64,000 nt of DNA, taken from the NCBI GenBank assembly GCA_963281255.1, contig OY725488.1, positions 2,083,986 through 2,147,985 of the forward strand, given 5' to 3'. The DNA comes from Aphrocallistes beatrix (lineage: Eukaryota; Porifera; Hexactinellida; Sceptrulophora; Aphrocallistidae). The translations under genes were made by a program, and so were the position numbers. The notes below the pieces were generated by a model, which worked only from the letters and a program-made list of their open reading frames with translations, had not been told where the DNA came from and did no database searches. The first letter of the stretch is position 1; every line of letters starts with the position of its first letter. Positions 11,601 to 22,614 of the stretch are shown here, one piece after another.

Positions 11601-12330
11601 CAAATCTTTTGCTAAAAACAATGGGATCATTCCTGCCATTTAGATAAGCCGAGAAAGGTGTATGATAATATTAATAACAAATGAAAAAATGCATATAATT
11701 TTTTCATTATAAACCTAATTATACTCGAGTAAATTTCATCGGAGTGCAAGTAAGATCACACTGGTATTTCACTAGCATAAGTTTTGCAATGTACATTCCT
11801 AATTACATTCAAAAGATGTGTTGGTTGCCATAAAGATTCCTTGCTTCCTTTTATATTGACTAGTGTAGAATAATTATAGATTACATACACAAAACAATGA
11901 ATTTTCATAATACTAGAATTCAATTAAGTCAAAACAATATTTAACCACAGATATTCAAGACCAGGCATTCCAGGCGGTACAACTACATAGATAGAAGCTA
12001 TGCTATGTATTACAGGAGTGGGTTAATCAATCTTCTTTGCTCGTAATATTGACATTAATGCCCTCAATTTTGCTCAAAAAGAAGAAATATAGTTTATTTT
12101 TACTAGATCAATAATAAATGACTACTTACCATTACTAATATTATACTTCAGTTTTGTATTTGATTAGTATAATGCTATATTCTAATCATATTAACCCTAA
12201 CGTTATTTCTAAGTTCGATCTTAAGATTGATATTAGTTAAGATCGATCTTAAGTTCGATCTTAATTCTTAGTGAATAGCTCTAAGTTTGATCTTAAGATC
12301 GATCTTAGTGCTTAAGATCTTAGTGAATAC

Positions 12331-14080
12331 TGCTGCAGGGGATTGGATTATACGATGAACAGGGTTTATAACAGAGTATGCATCTTGTAATCGCGAAGGC
12401 TGTAGTATGTCCGGTAGTTGTCAAGAAGGTTGATGAATTATCTAGCCTTAGCCTTCTGGTGAGCATTTGGAAGAGCTGAATCATCATAGATGTCTACATC
12501 TAACCTCTTTACAAAGTAGTCCAAAAGCAAGGAATAGTTGTCCACAACACTTGATATAGCCCTTTCGTTACACAACCATCTCGTATCACTAAGTAACTTA
12601 ACATTTGGTAATTTACTTTTTTGTTGGTCTTGGCCTTGTTTTGTTTCTGTTTGCCAATTATTTGCATGCACAAATCAATCCAATCATCGTCCTCACTCTA
12701 CGAGCTCCCTCCAACATTATCCACAGCCTCTTCATCTTTTCTATCATCATTATTTCGTTGGCGTTCGTCCTGAAATTGTTACCAGCCTGATTTACGTGTG
12801 ATATGTCTCGCGATGCTACCCACTACACTCATTGCGTGTTCGCAAGCGGTTACTGCTTGGACACCATGCTTAAGCGCCAAATTTAGTGCGTGTCCTGCAC
12901 AATAAATAAATAAGGCCTTGGGATATTTACGTTTTATCCTTGTTTTACGCCACTTAACCTTCACACCATTGTCGTAGCCCCATCTAGAACCTGCCCAACA
13001 CAGTACTTTTCGACATCCATCTAATATACATAAAGGCTATCCTCTAACAGGGTGACTAGTGATTCAGCATCTTTTTTAGCAGTGGTGTGCCAACCGAGGA
13101 AGGTTTCATCAATCTCAAGGTTGTCGTTAACCGTCCGTACTACCACAGCTGTCTGTTCTAACCCTTGCAGAACAGGAGTTCCGTCTATCATAAAAGCGAA
13201 CTTTCGATTACGGAGACGTGTGCTGATAAGGCGCATGGTTGAACTTCCTACCAACGCGGTCATCTCCTTGATTACATCACCAGATGTGAATTTGGTCCTG
13301 TGGTTCCGCTCAAACCACCAACGAATATCGGTTTGGTATATTGCTAGCATTTTTGTCAATTGATCAAAGTTGCTCTCTGAGTGTGTGTGTGTCCCCTAAG
13401 GGGTATGTTCTGCTTGAGTGCAGTGCGAATAGTATCAAGCATGATCACAAGTGCTTGTCTCCCCTTTAAAGAATCAGTAAGGCCTTGACCGAGGACTTGT
13501 TGGAGCACAGTACCCTTCTTCTCGGGAGCGTAGTGAGCTTTAGCAAGATTATGATCCTTCGATTTGTCGTGGCTTGCCCATGTTCCTTTCACCCCCATCA
13601 CGCGTGAGAAGTTACTGACACCTTTGGTTAGCATATTTATTGCAATTTGGATGACTGACAGTACTTACAGAAGGCAGTACCGGATATCTCATCGTAAGTC
13701 AGCCAAGGATATCGTACCTCCCATTCCGGAAGATACTTGCCCCTCCTTTTCAATTTCTTGGGTTTTGGTTTCTCTACCCCGTCTTCAGGCACTATTATGT
13801 CAGGATCTCCTGAGACACCGGGTATGGCGCTATCGTATAAGTCTTCCGAGATCTTGCGGTGTTCTGACTCTGAGTTAGCCAGTCTGATGGTCACAGTGTC
13901 GGACAGTGGAGACTCCACATCGTCAGCGATTTGAGATCGGGAATTAACCCTCAACATGGATGCAGCCACTGCTTGCATCTGCGGGAGACCTACTTCAATT
14001 CTACGCTGTTTTTCAATGGCTGCTTGCTTTTTGGCCCATCCTCCAGTAGGTTTTAATGAAGTACGTGATGAAGAGGACAT
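12331..14080 (-). pseudogene. hAT transposase, N-terminal part (TTF zinc finger)
   Basis: Starts MSSSSRTSLKPTGGWAKKQ at 14080, followed by a Pro/Ser-rich linker and a TTF/BED-like zinc finger (LPEWEVRYPWLTYDEISG, FCKYCQ). Then come KGTWASHDKSKDHNLAKAH (13580), the catalytic-domain block RNRKFAFMIDGTPVLQGLEQ (13210), ALFIYCAGHALNLALKHG (12910) and VKLLSDTRWLCNERAISS (12600), the C/H-A-L-N-L and S-D-T-R-W motifs of hAT enzymes. The frame is broken at about 13636, 13355, 13020, 12720 and 12438. The gene continues at 9176-8414 after the Harbinger insertion. Original length was about 900 codons. Confidence 0.85.
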
Positions 14081-14877
14081 GCTAATTTGTAAAAAGAATT
14101 CCTATTGTATAAGTATAGAATATGAAGGCTGGCTGGATTATTAGTAAAATCAATGGATATATACATACTGGAGTTACAGTGACCAATAATGGGAGTCTAA
14201 TACAACTATATCATTAAAAATATTACGATTCGATAACGATGGCTGGTTTTGGTGTTGAATTCTGAGATTAACTGGGGAATTTTGAGATTTTGTTTCACTT
14301 ACTCGAATGGCCTTGTGGTTCAATCGGTTTCATCTTAATTTGATTACCATCGCCATCAAATTGCGACACAGTACACAATTTAGTGGGCACACGGCACACT
14401 TTATATGGTAAAACACTATATGGGCCCTAAATGCAAGAGAAATTCATATATGTTCCATTTGGACTTATACAATCTCATCTCACGGATCAACGAAACAGAT
14501 CCGGTCTCGTTTAAAATAATAATATTATTATTATACGTAGTTGTTTTTCAACTCATAGTCCCAATTAACCAAGATGCTCTACTTTAGAAGACAAGAAAGA
14601 GAAAATTTCCCCGAATAATTTTCTTATCAACGTCAGTATTAATTTGTGAATTAGTCAGGTCAATATGATGCATGACCCAAAGAAATTGCAAAAAATTGTT
14701 TTATTGCATTCCGTTTTATCATGTCTTAAGACTAACTTTCTAAAATTTACCGAAATCGGAATATCAGAAAGTGATTTGTCATGACCCCGTCGTTGACCCC
14801 ACCGGTCACCGGTTTTGCAAATAATTTATTTGTCATATTCTTGCGCAGCATCAAATTCCCTGCAATTTGATGCATAT
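14081..14877. other. No recognisable gene
   Basis: AT-rich. Contains ACCGGTCACCGGT near 14798. It probably includes the promoter-side terminus of the hAT element, which I could not delimit. Confidence 0.4.
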
Positions 14878-15525
14878 GTAGAGTATATTTTGAGCAAAGA
14901 ATATTTGGGCCCTCCCTAGCAACAACCTGGAATGTAAAAATTCTGATCTCCAAATTTAGTGTAAACCATATCGAGTGACCACTTGTTTTTCTCGGCTAAG
15001 CTTTCTGAGTACGAATTTCTCAATATAAATAGTCTAAACGTTAGTTTTAAAATATTATGGTTTGCTGGTGTTGATATTTATGTGTTTTTAACGGTAAACA
15101 TTCTGATAAATTTTGTTTTGTCCCTTTAACTCCTATGAAATAAAAGAATGGAAATATGTGACATGGATGGATAAAGCGATGAATTGATATGTTCACATTT
15201 CAATTTCATCTTCGGTTTCATCATCCGATGCAATTCCTTCTTTCATATTGCCACAGTTGTCGTCATCTTAGCATCGTCCGCATGCTTGAGAACAGTTGAG
15301 TCTTTGTTTTCTGCAGCTACATCTGAGACTACTACAGTCTGTGGAATAGTTAGAGTGAATCATTTTCAGGAGTGCTTCGGGTAGAGGACTACTGTCCAAC
15401 ATGACTGGGATTGTGCTGTTATCTAAGGCAGTTCCATCTCCATTCGGTGACCTCGATACCATCAGACGTGCCGATCCACAACATCACTGGAAATAGTAAA
15501 TCAGAGATGAAATTTCGTAGCGGAG
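14878..15525 (-). repeat. Left inverted arm carrying a reversed copy of the tail
   Basis: On the minus strand this arm reads SRSPNGDGTALDNSTIPVML and CSSLRCSCRKQRLNCSQACG, matching the tail encoded on the + strand at 16610-16800. In this arm the Cys-rich core is uninterrupted, whereas the right arm has a stop after RSSC. The arm therefore preserves a better version of the tail than the gene itself. Confidence 0.75.
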
Positions 15526-16877
15526 GCTGTAGTAATAAGGAGGATTCCCTGTCCAATCAAAACAACAAATAGGCCCTCATCCGTCTCATTTCTGAAAGTA
15601 TGAGATAAAGAAGGTGTCATGTAATACAGGCTGAGAAGGATACCGATGTTCACTTTGTGGAGGCAGCAATATCAGTGGCATCCTTCAAGACAAGAACTCT
15701 CATAGGCGAAGATACGGATCTAGTTATGTTGCTGCATTACACTCCTAGCAACAATGCAAAGAAGATATACATCCGCTCGGATTAAGAGAAACCAACCATA
15801 GTGTATGACATCAAGATGATTAAGCTGGTGCTTGCGGAAGATATCTGCTACAGCTTGCTCTTTCTGCATGCATTCACCGGATCCTAGGCGTCGGAAATGG
15901 GCCCGCTAGCCCTTTGGGCCACCCGGCCCGAAGACTCCGGGGTCGGCCCAATCGATTCCGGGGCCGCTACATTCACGGCATAAATAAATATCACACTCAC
16001 AATTCACTAACATAACTGAAACTATATAAAAATCGATCATCCTTTCTGCTTTCTCCGGTCGTCCGTCATTATGTCAGTTGTTATGTTTTAGTGGATACAG
16101 TAGTTAAACTGCATGATACACGGTTCTAGGACTTTGGGAATGTATCAGGTAAGCTTGTACCCAGCCAGGTAGGCCCTCCTGGCATATCCGGCCCATATCC
16201 GACGACGCCGCGTAGAACCGGGCAGCCCGGCCCATGCCGGGTGGCCGGGTGGGTCCGACGCCTATGAACCGGGTGTGACACCGCTTCCAGAATTTTCGGA
16301 CTCTGAAAGAAGTCTGCTCTGTACAAGTTGAAAGAGGTTCCATCTTAAAAAGTTATTCTAGGATGTTTTCTACACCAAACCAAGGCCCCGTTGTGATGGA
16401 AAGTACTGGTTGGTTATAAGTCATGATCGCGTTATTCAATGCAGAAGCTCGGGACAGTCTTCGCGACTTGAAATAAACTATCCTCTGCATGAAAGTGTGC
16501 GCAGCCAAAAGCTTCGTTACACCCGAAATACTGCCACCTGCAGCCCCCGCCACGACATTTCACTCTCTGAGGTGCTATTTCCAGGTGATTTTGTGGATCG
16601 GCACGGCTGATGGTATTGAGGTTACCGAATGGGGATGGAACTGCCAAGATTACAGCCTAATCCCGGTCATGTTGGACAGTAACCCTCCACCCGAAGCACT
16701 CCTGAAAATGATCCACTCTAACTGTTTCACAGGCTGTAGTAGTCTCAGAAGTAGCTGCTGAAAACAAAGACTCAACTGTTCCCAAGCATGCGGACGATGC
16801 CAAGATGACGACAACTGTGGCAATATGAAAGAAGGAATTGCATCGGATGATGAAACCAAAGATGAAATTGAAATGTG
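15510..16877 (+). pseudogene. PIN/XPG-like nuclease domain with Cys-rich tail, broken
   Basis: The first half (15510-15880) reads NKEDSLSNQNNK, then EKDTDVHFVEAAISVASFK and LIGEDTDLVMLL. The paired acidic motifs D-x-D-V and G-E-D-T-D-L are typical of PIN/XPG-like nucleases. It goes on with YDIKMIKLVLAEDICYSLLF and LHAFTG. A 387-bp MITE interrupts here, and the frame resumes after it with GCDTASRIFGL. The C-terminal part (16490-16877) is PEILPPAAPATTFHSLRCY, VTEWGWNCQDYSLIPVM, CSSLRSSC and QRLNCSQACGRCQDDDN, a tail with regularly spaced Cys. There are three stops in the first half and at least three later. The protein type is known from many invertebrate genomes as an uncharacterised repeat-borne protein. 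The nuclease role is inferred from the acidic motifs only. Confidence 0.65.
15881..16267. mobile_element. GC-rich 387-bp MITE
   Basis: Ends are inverted: TCCTAGGCGTCGGA at the left, TCCGACGCCTATGA at the right. It is strikingly GC-rich against an AT-rich background (GGGCCACCCGGCCCG, CCCGGCCCATGCCGGG). ACCGG occurs directly on both sides (15876-15880 and 16268-16272) and the interrupted nuclease reading frame is restored across it, so a 5-base TSD is likely. The superfamily is not identified. Confidence 0.75.
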
Positions 16878-17106
16878 AACATATCAATTCATCGATTTAT
16901 CCTTCTAAGCCACCTAAATTTCCATTCATATATTTCATAGGAGTTAAAGGGACAAACCAAAATTTATGAGTTCGTACTCTGAAAGCATAGCCGAGAAAAA
17001 AAGGGGTCACTCGATATGGTTTACACTAAATTTGGAGATCGGAATTTTTATATTCCAGGTTGTTGTTAGGGAGGGTACAAAATTTTTGCTCAAAATATAG
17101 TCAATA

Positions 17107-17222
17107 TCCTTACTATTAAAACTCGATTAATGTATTTATATATATAATCTGTAACGAATTGATTGAATAAACTGTCAGACCAAAATGTCGACTCATCATG
17201 GAATTATGACGTCATTGTCTTA
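17107..17222 (+). repeat. Family A copy 5, E end only
   Basis: Terminal motif TCCTTACTATTAAAACTCG, (TA)n, AACGAATTGATTGAA, then GTCGACTCATCATGG and TGACGTCATTG. Truncated after about 115 bp, with an internal deletion of about 60 bases after ACTGTCAG. Confidence 0.8.
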
Positions 17223-18057
17223 TTGTATATTTTTTTGCATAAAACTGGGATGTGAATGTGTTAGCACGAAAATTTTGCAATCTTTTCATGGAATGTTTCT
17301 ATATTCCAGAGTTGCTATGGAAACGTGGTTTGGTCAGTTAGGGTCATATCTTAAAGACCACATGAGCTAGACATTCAAATGTAATTCTATTTGATAGCGA
17401 ATAGGCTATTTCCTTTTAAGTGATAATATAATATAATTGTCTAAATTCAATGGTTTACGAGTTATTAGACAATTTATCACGCTAGTCACATTTGGTAATT
17501 GGTTGAGTATCTCGTAAACCATTACGGCCTCTGAAAATCACAAAATTTGACAAAAATATAACCCATTGTGCCATCATATGGTAACTATTCCAACTTTTTG
17601 CAACGGATATGGGTACTTTGGCATCATATTTATATATGCTGGTAATACATTCATATGCTCTATTGTGCGGGTTAATGATTTAAGCCAGCTCATGTTAGTC
17701 CACCCATCTTCTACCGCATCCCTAGAACAATATCAGATATAAATGAGTAATTGCATGCTCTTGTTTTAATATCTTAAAGCGATTATTGTAATCCCACAAT
17801 CCTGAATAGAGTAGTTTTGTTTGGTTAATAGCAGTTATTATAAATCTTGATTCATGTTAGCAACCAGTTATATGCATTTCGTCAGATTCCTCCAAGTTCT
17901 ACATTCAGTAAAGTGGCACTCTGTTCCACCATTCTGTTAGATTCCACCATTTTCACCGGATTACAGGTTATTCCCCTTCATGGGGACCAGTGAATTATAC
18001 AGCTTTTCAGAGATACGCTCCTAATCTCAAACCCCTAAATTTCCATACGTCTAAATC
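17223..18057. other. No recognisable gene
   Basis: AT-rich. A short block at 17265-17345 (GGAATGTTTCTATATTCCAG, GTTGCTATGGAAACG) is related to the arm repeat of the PIN element (16960-17100). Confidence 0.4.
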
Positions 18058-18323
18058 CACAGCCTACGTAACTATAGCCTGCTCACGGTACGAATTTTAC
18101 CTTACCATGGATTACTTCAAGTCTATTTTATAAACAAACTATAATGTTTGAAATCAATTTAACTACGATAAAATGCAGTGTATAATATAGGATAAGTATC
18201 GTTGTTTACAATATTTCATACATTTTCTTCCTAATTTATTCATCCAGACGTACATTTTTCTTAGCAGTATGCCAAATAAGTTTTGAAATGTGATTCGAAA
18301 TGTTGAATAATTGATCCAAGGAA

Positions 18324-18533
18324 ATGCAAGATGAATGGCAAAGATTTATCCATAGAGATTGTGCATGGAAATTGGCGAGAGTCTTCATCTGTGCGAGTCA
18401 TTTCCGTGACGAAGATATGCTACTTTACTTCGATATTCCCCAGGGTGACGGTATAGTGAAGAAAGTTTCCAGAAAACCTGGTCTTAGGAAAATGCCAAGC
18501 CCATCAATTTTCCTAACTGTTCTTCATATTTAA
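18324..18533 (+). pseudogene. THAP zinc-finger fragment
   Basis: WQRFIHRDCAWKLARVFICA then SHFRDEDM, and downstream GLRKMPSPSIF. This is the second half of a THAP C2CH finger: I-C-x-x-H-F, then a P..P-(S/T)-I-F end. The N-terminal C-x-C pair is degraded (the upstream MPNKF has an immediate stop). THAP fingers bind DNA and open P-element transposases and related domesticated proteins. A stop follows at 18531. Confidence 0.65.
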
Positions 18534-18740
18534 GTGTGAATTGACACTCCCAATTTTCATACATCCTGAAGAAGCAGCCGAACAAGTCGGCGAGGAAGAC
18601 AGGCTACGGGAAAGCATGAACTGATGATGTGGAAGAGTTAGAGAAGATTGGTTAGATGGGCCTAGAACTGCAGATGATCAGCAAGACTGCTTTAGCAAGT
18701 TTATTGTGGTGAGAGTGCTTAAAAAGAAGTCAGCTGAGGT

Positions 18741-19342
18741 ATGCGAGCACCTCACATCTTCCAGACAGATAACGGAGGTGAATTTACTATTAATCTGCAG
18801 AAAACGACACTGCGCAATGACGCCTACAGGTACTTCTTACTCATAGTTGAACTCTTTTCACATTACGTCGAAACAATCCCGTTGAAAGACCAGACCGCCA
18901 CGTCCATCGTTAACGCATTCATGGAAGGATGGGTCTATCGTGGATATAGCGTTCCAAATATTATGCTCACAGATCCGGGGAAGAATGTGGATGGGTCAGC
19001 GGTGCACGAACTGTGCCACGACTTAGCGATTACTAAACGTCACACCACACCGTAACACCCGAAGGACATGTCGACTTCGTCAACCAAGTGATACATTGCT
19101 TGATGCTCGAACGCTACCTAGAAAAGGGTTCCTGGCCATCGTTGTTGCAAGAAATTACTTTCTACTGCAATAATCTGGACAACGCGTCGAGTAAAATACT
19201 ATCTCCACACATGTTGGCGTTTGGCCGTCAGCCGAGAGCACCAGTCGATATGCTCATTAGCACTGGTAATACGCCAACAAAAGTTACAGGGTCATCCAGT
19301 CAGTATCTCGAAACAACGGTAAAGAAGAGGCAAGATGAGTGA
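18741..19342 (+). pseudogene. Retroelement/Ginger-type integrase core, broken
   Basis: From about 18822 the frame reads AYRYFLLIVELFSHYVETIP, LKDQTATSIVNAFMEGWVYR, IMLTDPGKNVDGSAVHELC and AITKRHTTP. A nonsense codon (near 19053) and a frameshift follow, then VDFVNQVIHCLMLERYLEKG, EITFYCNNLDNAS and LSPHMLAFGRQP. This is the RNase-H-like integrase of Gypsy/Ginger type. The first catalytic Asp (usually IVDLF) is Glu here; L-T-D and the Glu region (TTP..) remain. The opening PHIFQTDNGGEF is itself a second-Asp motif placed ahead of the first, so the segment is chimeric. It cannot be functional. Confidence 0.75.
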
Positions 19343-19642
19343 AATTGCACTAGAAAACCTAGTGTGCACCCAATCGGGGCTAAGAAGTATGCTAAAGCAA
19401 GAAAACATCCAACATAACCACTGGAGATTGGGTCATAATTAATATGAAGTACTATTTGTATACTTGTTTAGTTTGTAGTAAGAGAGAACTTCACAATTAT
19501 CCACCTCTTGTATTAATATTCATTACACTCAATTAAATTTCAGCAAAATATAGATATTCTATACAATTTGTATTTTGCACTTAAGACTTGAAGTAATCCA
19601 TGGTTAAATACCGTGATAAGGCTATAGTTACGTAAGCTGTGG

Positions 19643-20516
19643 TCTAAATCGATAAATAATATTAGAATATTTGGTAAATTAAGTATTATTCTGGATTTTC
19701 ACACTCCTAAACACTTTGAAGCTTAAAATCATAAGCCTTAAAGGAGCGTCTCGCGCTCCTAGGTAATCCCTATTTTTAGAACTATTCAGAACCTACTACT
19801 AATCACTCTGTTTGGGGACTTCGAATAGTATTTAGCTAATACAAAATATTTTTGATTAATAGGATTCTCCGCTTACTCGAGACAAAATATCCTCTGGCCG
19901 ATGTGATCCTATTAAGGGAAGTCGATTGTATGTTTTAATAATAATAATTGTTCTACATGCTGACATCGTTTGGAAATCCTAGCTTGGAAACTAAAAGTCG
20001 TAGGCTCTTATGTTTATTCCCTAATATATTTTTAGAAGCTCCTTATTCATTATAAGCTGCAAGATTTTACTTTGTAGCATTAGTAATGTAAATTATGTAT
20101 TATCGGCAATTACCATTAAAATTCGGGATTTGGGCTTCAAGGAAATTGATGGATTTTCAGGTTCGTAACTTTTGATATTTTTCTCCAAATTTTGTTCGAA
20201 TATAATAAAGTAATTAGTGTTAATTGTGAATATATGCCTTAAATACTTTATTTATCCTTAATGACTCTTTTTAAATGTTTTTAATTATTTATACTTAAAA
20301 TCCATATATCTCCGGACTTTCATATTTCAAAATTAATCGTCTTAAAAAAAAAAAATTGTTTTGAGATAGAGAACTGAAAATTTCAATAGTTATTCCATAC
20401 TATCTTTATGCGATATACGTAGGCCCACTTGATTTTCGATATCGTATATCTTTGTGAATTTAGTACTGTTTTACAAAGATGTTTTTCGCGGTTTTTGGAT
20501 AGTGCTATTATAGGAA
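19643..20516. other. No recognisable gene
   Basis: AT-rich. A small hairpin GGAGCGTCTCGCGCTCC lies near 19743 and an A-run at 20345-20355. No coding or repeat signal recognised. Confidence 0.4.
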
Positions 20517-21066
20517 ACAAGCGCGCTTCGCTTGCTTGCGCTGCGCGGCTGGCAGACACTTTGTGTCCGCCGGATGCTCCCTTCGGTCGCCTGGGGTCAC
20601 ATTGGTTAATTATAAGGTGGTTAACATTTCTAAATACGTCTGTCCTACTGTCATAATCGATATCGCACGAAAAATCAACAAATTTATCAATTTTTAAAAT
20701 TTTGATGAGTAATGATGACGTCATAACAAAGTAATGAGTCATCATTTTTTGATTATATTTGCGTCATATGTGAGATATGTTACTATACAGATTCTATTAA
20801 AATTTCAGCCTTCTATCTCCTATAATGGCTGAGCTATGCTCGAATAACTGTGTTGCTTAACTTTTAAAAAAGTGACAATGACGTCATAATTCCATGATGA
20901 GTTGACATTTTGGTCTGAGCTCAGAACTTACTGGAGCCATAGCCAAAAACTCTCGCATGCCAAAAATCAGCTTTCTGGGCCTGACAGTTTCTTCAATCAA
21001 TTCGTTACAGATATATATATATAAATATATAAATAAATATACATTAATCGAGTTTTAATAGTAAGG
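20517..21066 (-). repeat. Family A copy 6, complete
   Basis: ACAAGCGCGCTTCGCTTGC at the left, GTGTCCGCCGGATGC, two CRE sites, CAATCAATTCGTTACAG, (TA)n, terminal motif ending AATAGTAAGGA. 550 bp. No clear duplication of the flanks. Confidence 0.9.
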
Positions 21067-22059
21067 ATGCCAACCTTAATTCTCTTAGAAAAATGGAGAT
21101 GCCAGAACTTGGTTACGAAATCCATTTCCAAATGGGCTATGCTGAGTTGGGTGGCCCGTTTTAACCAATTTTGTGTGATTCAGTTGCCCTTAGGTAAATT
21201 TTGAAAGTTAGATATGAAAAACTTTTACTGAAAACTTCGCTCGAAATATTAGGATTTAACACCTACGCATTGGGCTCGAAGTTATCTGCATTGTCAAAGA
21301 ACAGACAAAAGTCCCCTTTTTAGTAAATCCTAGTGAATGATGATATAGAGTGTTGATATGTTTAATATCAATGCTCACCTATATCATGGTTTGATTTAAT
21401 TGTAAATTTCTTCCTGCATATTGTGCATCGAGTGATTTTGTCCTTTGATTCTCGATCAAATTTTCTAGACTTCGAAATGTTCTGCGAATCATTTTATAAG
21501 CATACATTATTGAAGTGGCTTAGTGTTGAAGTGATTCTGAAAGAGCTGCTAACTCGTAAAGTGTATCATACTACATTAGCCCTATATCTATTCACAATTC
21601 AGGCGAATTCTTCGTGACATTCCATTAAATTTCACTCTTTCTGCGGCAATTCTTTCAGGATCCTGTGTTCAAAATGTTTACATAGAGATTAGTAACTATA
21701 CCAGATTGCTTTTACTGTTCGGAAAGAACTGGTAAACCCGCCTTGTATCAAGCTTACATCCGATTTTTATGACTTGTTCACAAACAAGTGACGGACATTC
21801 TATCAATTCTCTTTGAATATTTGTTGAGCGTAAATATAGTGAATATATAATTTATCAAAATATCTTGAAGTGATTGATATAATGTAAACTCTTAATTGTG
21901 TCGGATACAATAACTCTAGATGGTGATTTAAACCAATCACACCCAACATTCGGTCAACGGGCTAAATTTGACCCGCAGACATACTTTCCTGGCCCTCGAT
22001 CGATAGGATACCCATTCACACTTCATTGGATATTTTATATATTTAAAAAATCCTAGCGT
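21067..22059. other. No recognisable gene
   Basis: AT-rich with short chance frames only. No motif or repeat noticed. Confidence 0.4.
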
Positions 22060-22190
22060 TTTGATATATAATATTATTAGTAGCTGATATAAACCACTCC
22101 CAAATATCTCAACATCAAGTTGCTACATCCTTTGCCTATATCAAAGTGCTCATTTTTAACTATTTTTGAAACACCCTATATGTGTTTTTT
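22060..22190. repeat. Family D fragment
   Basis: TTATTAGTAGCTGATATAAACCA... ACTCCCAAATATCTCAA and GAAACACCCTATA resemble the inner and outer parts of the family D fold-back element at 36902-37584, with much of the arm deleted. Confidence 0.45.
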
Positions 22191-22214
22191 GAAACAATCT
22201 ATATTTCTATATAT

Positions 22215-22612
22215 ACAAGCGCACTTGGCTTGCTTGCGCTGCGCGGCTGGCGGACACAAAATGTCCGCACGAGACTTCCTTTGGACACCAAGCTCACATT
22301 GATTAATTATAGAGTAGATAATTAATAATATGAACAAGATAATAATATACACAGTCTATTAAATTTTCATCTTTCTATCACCTAAAATGACTGAGTTATT
22401 GTCGTAGAACTAAAATTTCTAATTTAAAAAATGTAATAATGACGTCATAATTCCATGTTGAGTTTACATTTTTGTCTGGGGTCAGGACTTGGTGGAGCCA
22501 TAGCCAAAAGACATCCACATGCAAAAATCAGATTTCTACGTATATATATATATATATATATATAAGTATATATATACATAAATAAACATTAATCTAGTTT
22601 TAACAGTAATGA
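22215..22612 (-). repeat. Family A copy 7, internally deleted
   Basis: G end ACAAGCGCACTTGGCTTGC, then a gap of about 150 bases in the body, then GACGTCATAATTCCATG, the long (TA)n tract at 22540-22580 and a diverged terminal motif (CATTAATCTAGTTTTAACAG). It directly abuts the Tc1 element. Confidence 0.85.
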
Positions 22613-22614
22613 TA

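Larger units (their letters stand above)
9177..12330 (-). mobile_element. PIF/Harbinger transposon inserted in a hAT gene
   Basis: Inverted ends GTATTCACTAAGA (9177-9189) and TCTTAGTGAATAC (12318-12330). Inside both ends lie runs of the palindrome CTTAAGATCGATCTTAAG and CTTAAG/TTCGATCTTAAG units (9190-9300, 12200-12316). The element carries the usual pair of Harbinger genes, a Myb/SANT-like protein and a HARBI1-like DDE transposase, both on the minus strand. The usual 3-base TSD could not be fixed because TA overlaps the ends. It splits the hAT reading frame between a PVHRIIQSPA block on one side and an ILTVRDLIRD block on the other. Confidence 0.85.
14878..17102 (+). mobile_element. Element with 0.6-kb inverted arms around a PIN/XPG-like nuclease gene
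   Basis: The left arm (14878-15525) and right arm (16537-17102) are inverted copies of one another. Both contain, for example, GCATCGGATGATGAAACC-type sequence and the block around GGAATGTAAAAATTCTGATC. The left arm has an extra stretch of about 100 bp near 15035-15130. The right arm holds the 3' end of the gene on the + strand; the left arm holds the same coding region reversed. The same join of reversed tail to forward nuclease occurs, in opposite orientation, at 42981-43535, so it is an inherited feature of the family. The right end abuts a family A terminus. Confidence 0.65.
18058..19642 (+). mobile_element. 1.6-kb element with 60-bp inverted ends, THAP and integrase pieces
   Basis: Left arm 18058-18126 starts CCACAGCCTACGTAACTATA and ends CCATGGATTACTTCAAGTCT; right arm 19583-19642 is its inverse (AGACTTGAAGTAATCCATGG to AGTTACGTAAGCTGTGG). 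Between them on the + strand are a THAP-domain piece and an integrase piece. No TSD could be fixed. Either this is one chimeric DNA transposon or the integrase was inserted into a P-element-like THAP transposon. Confidence 0.55.
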
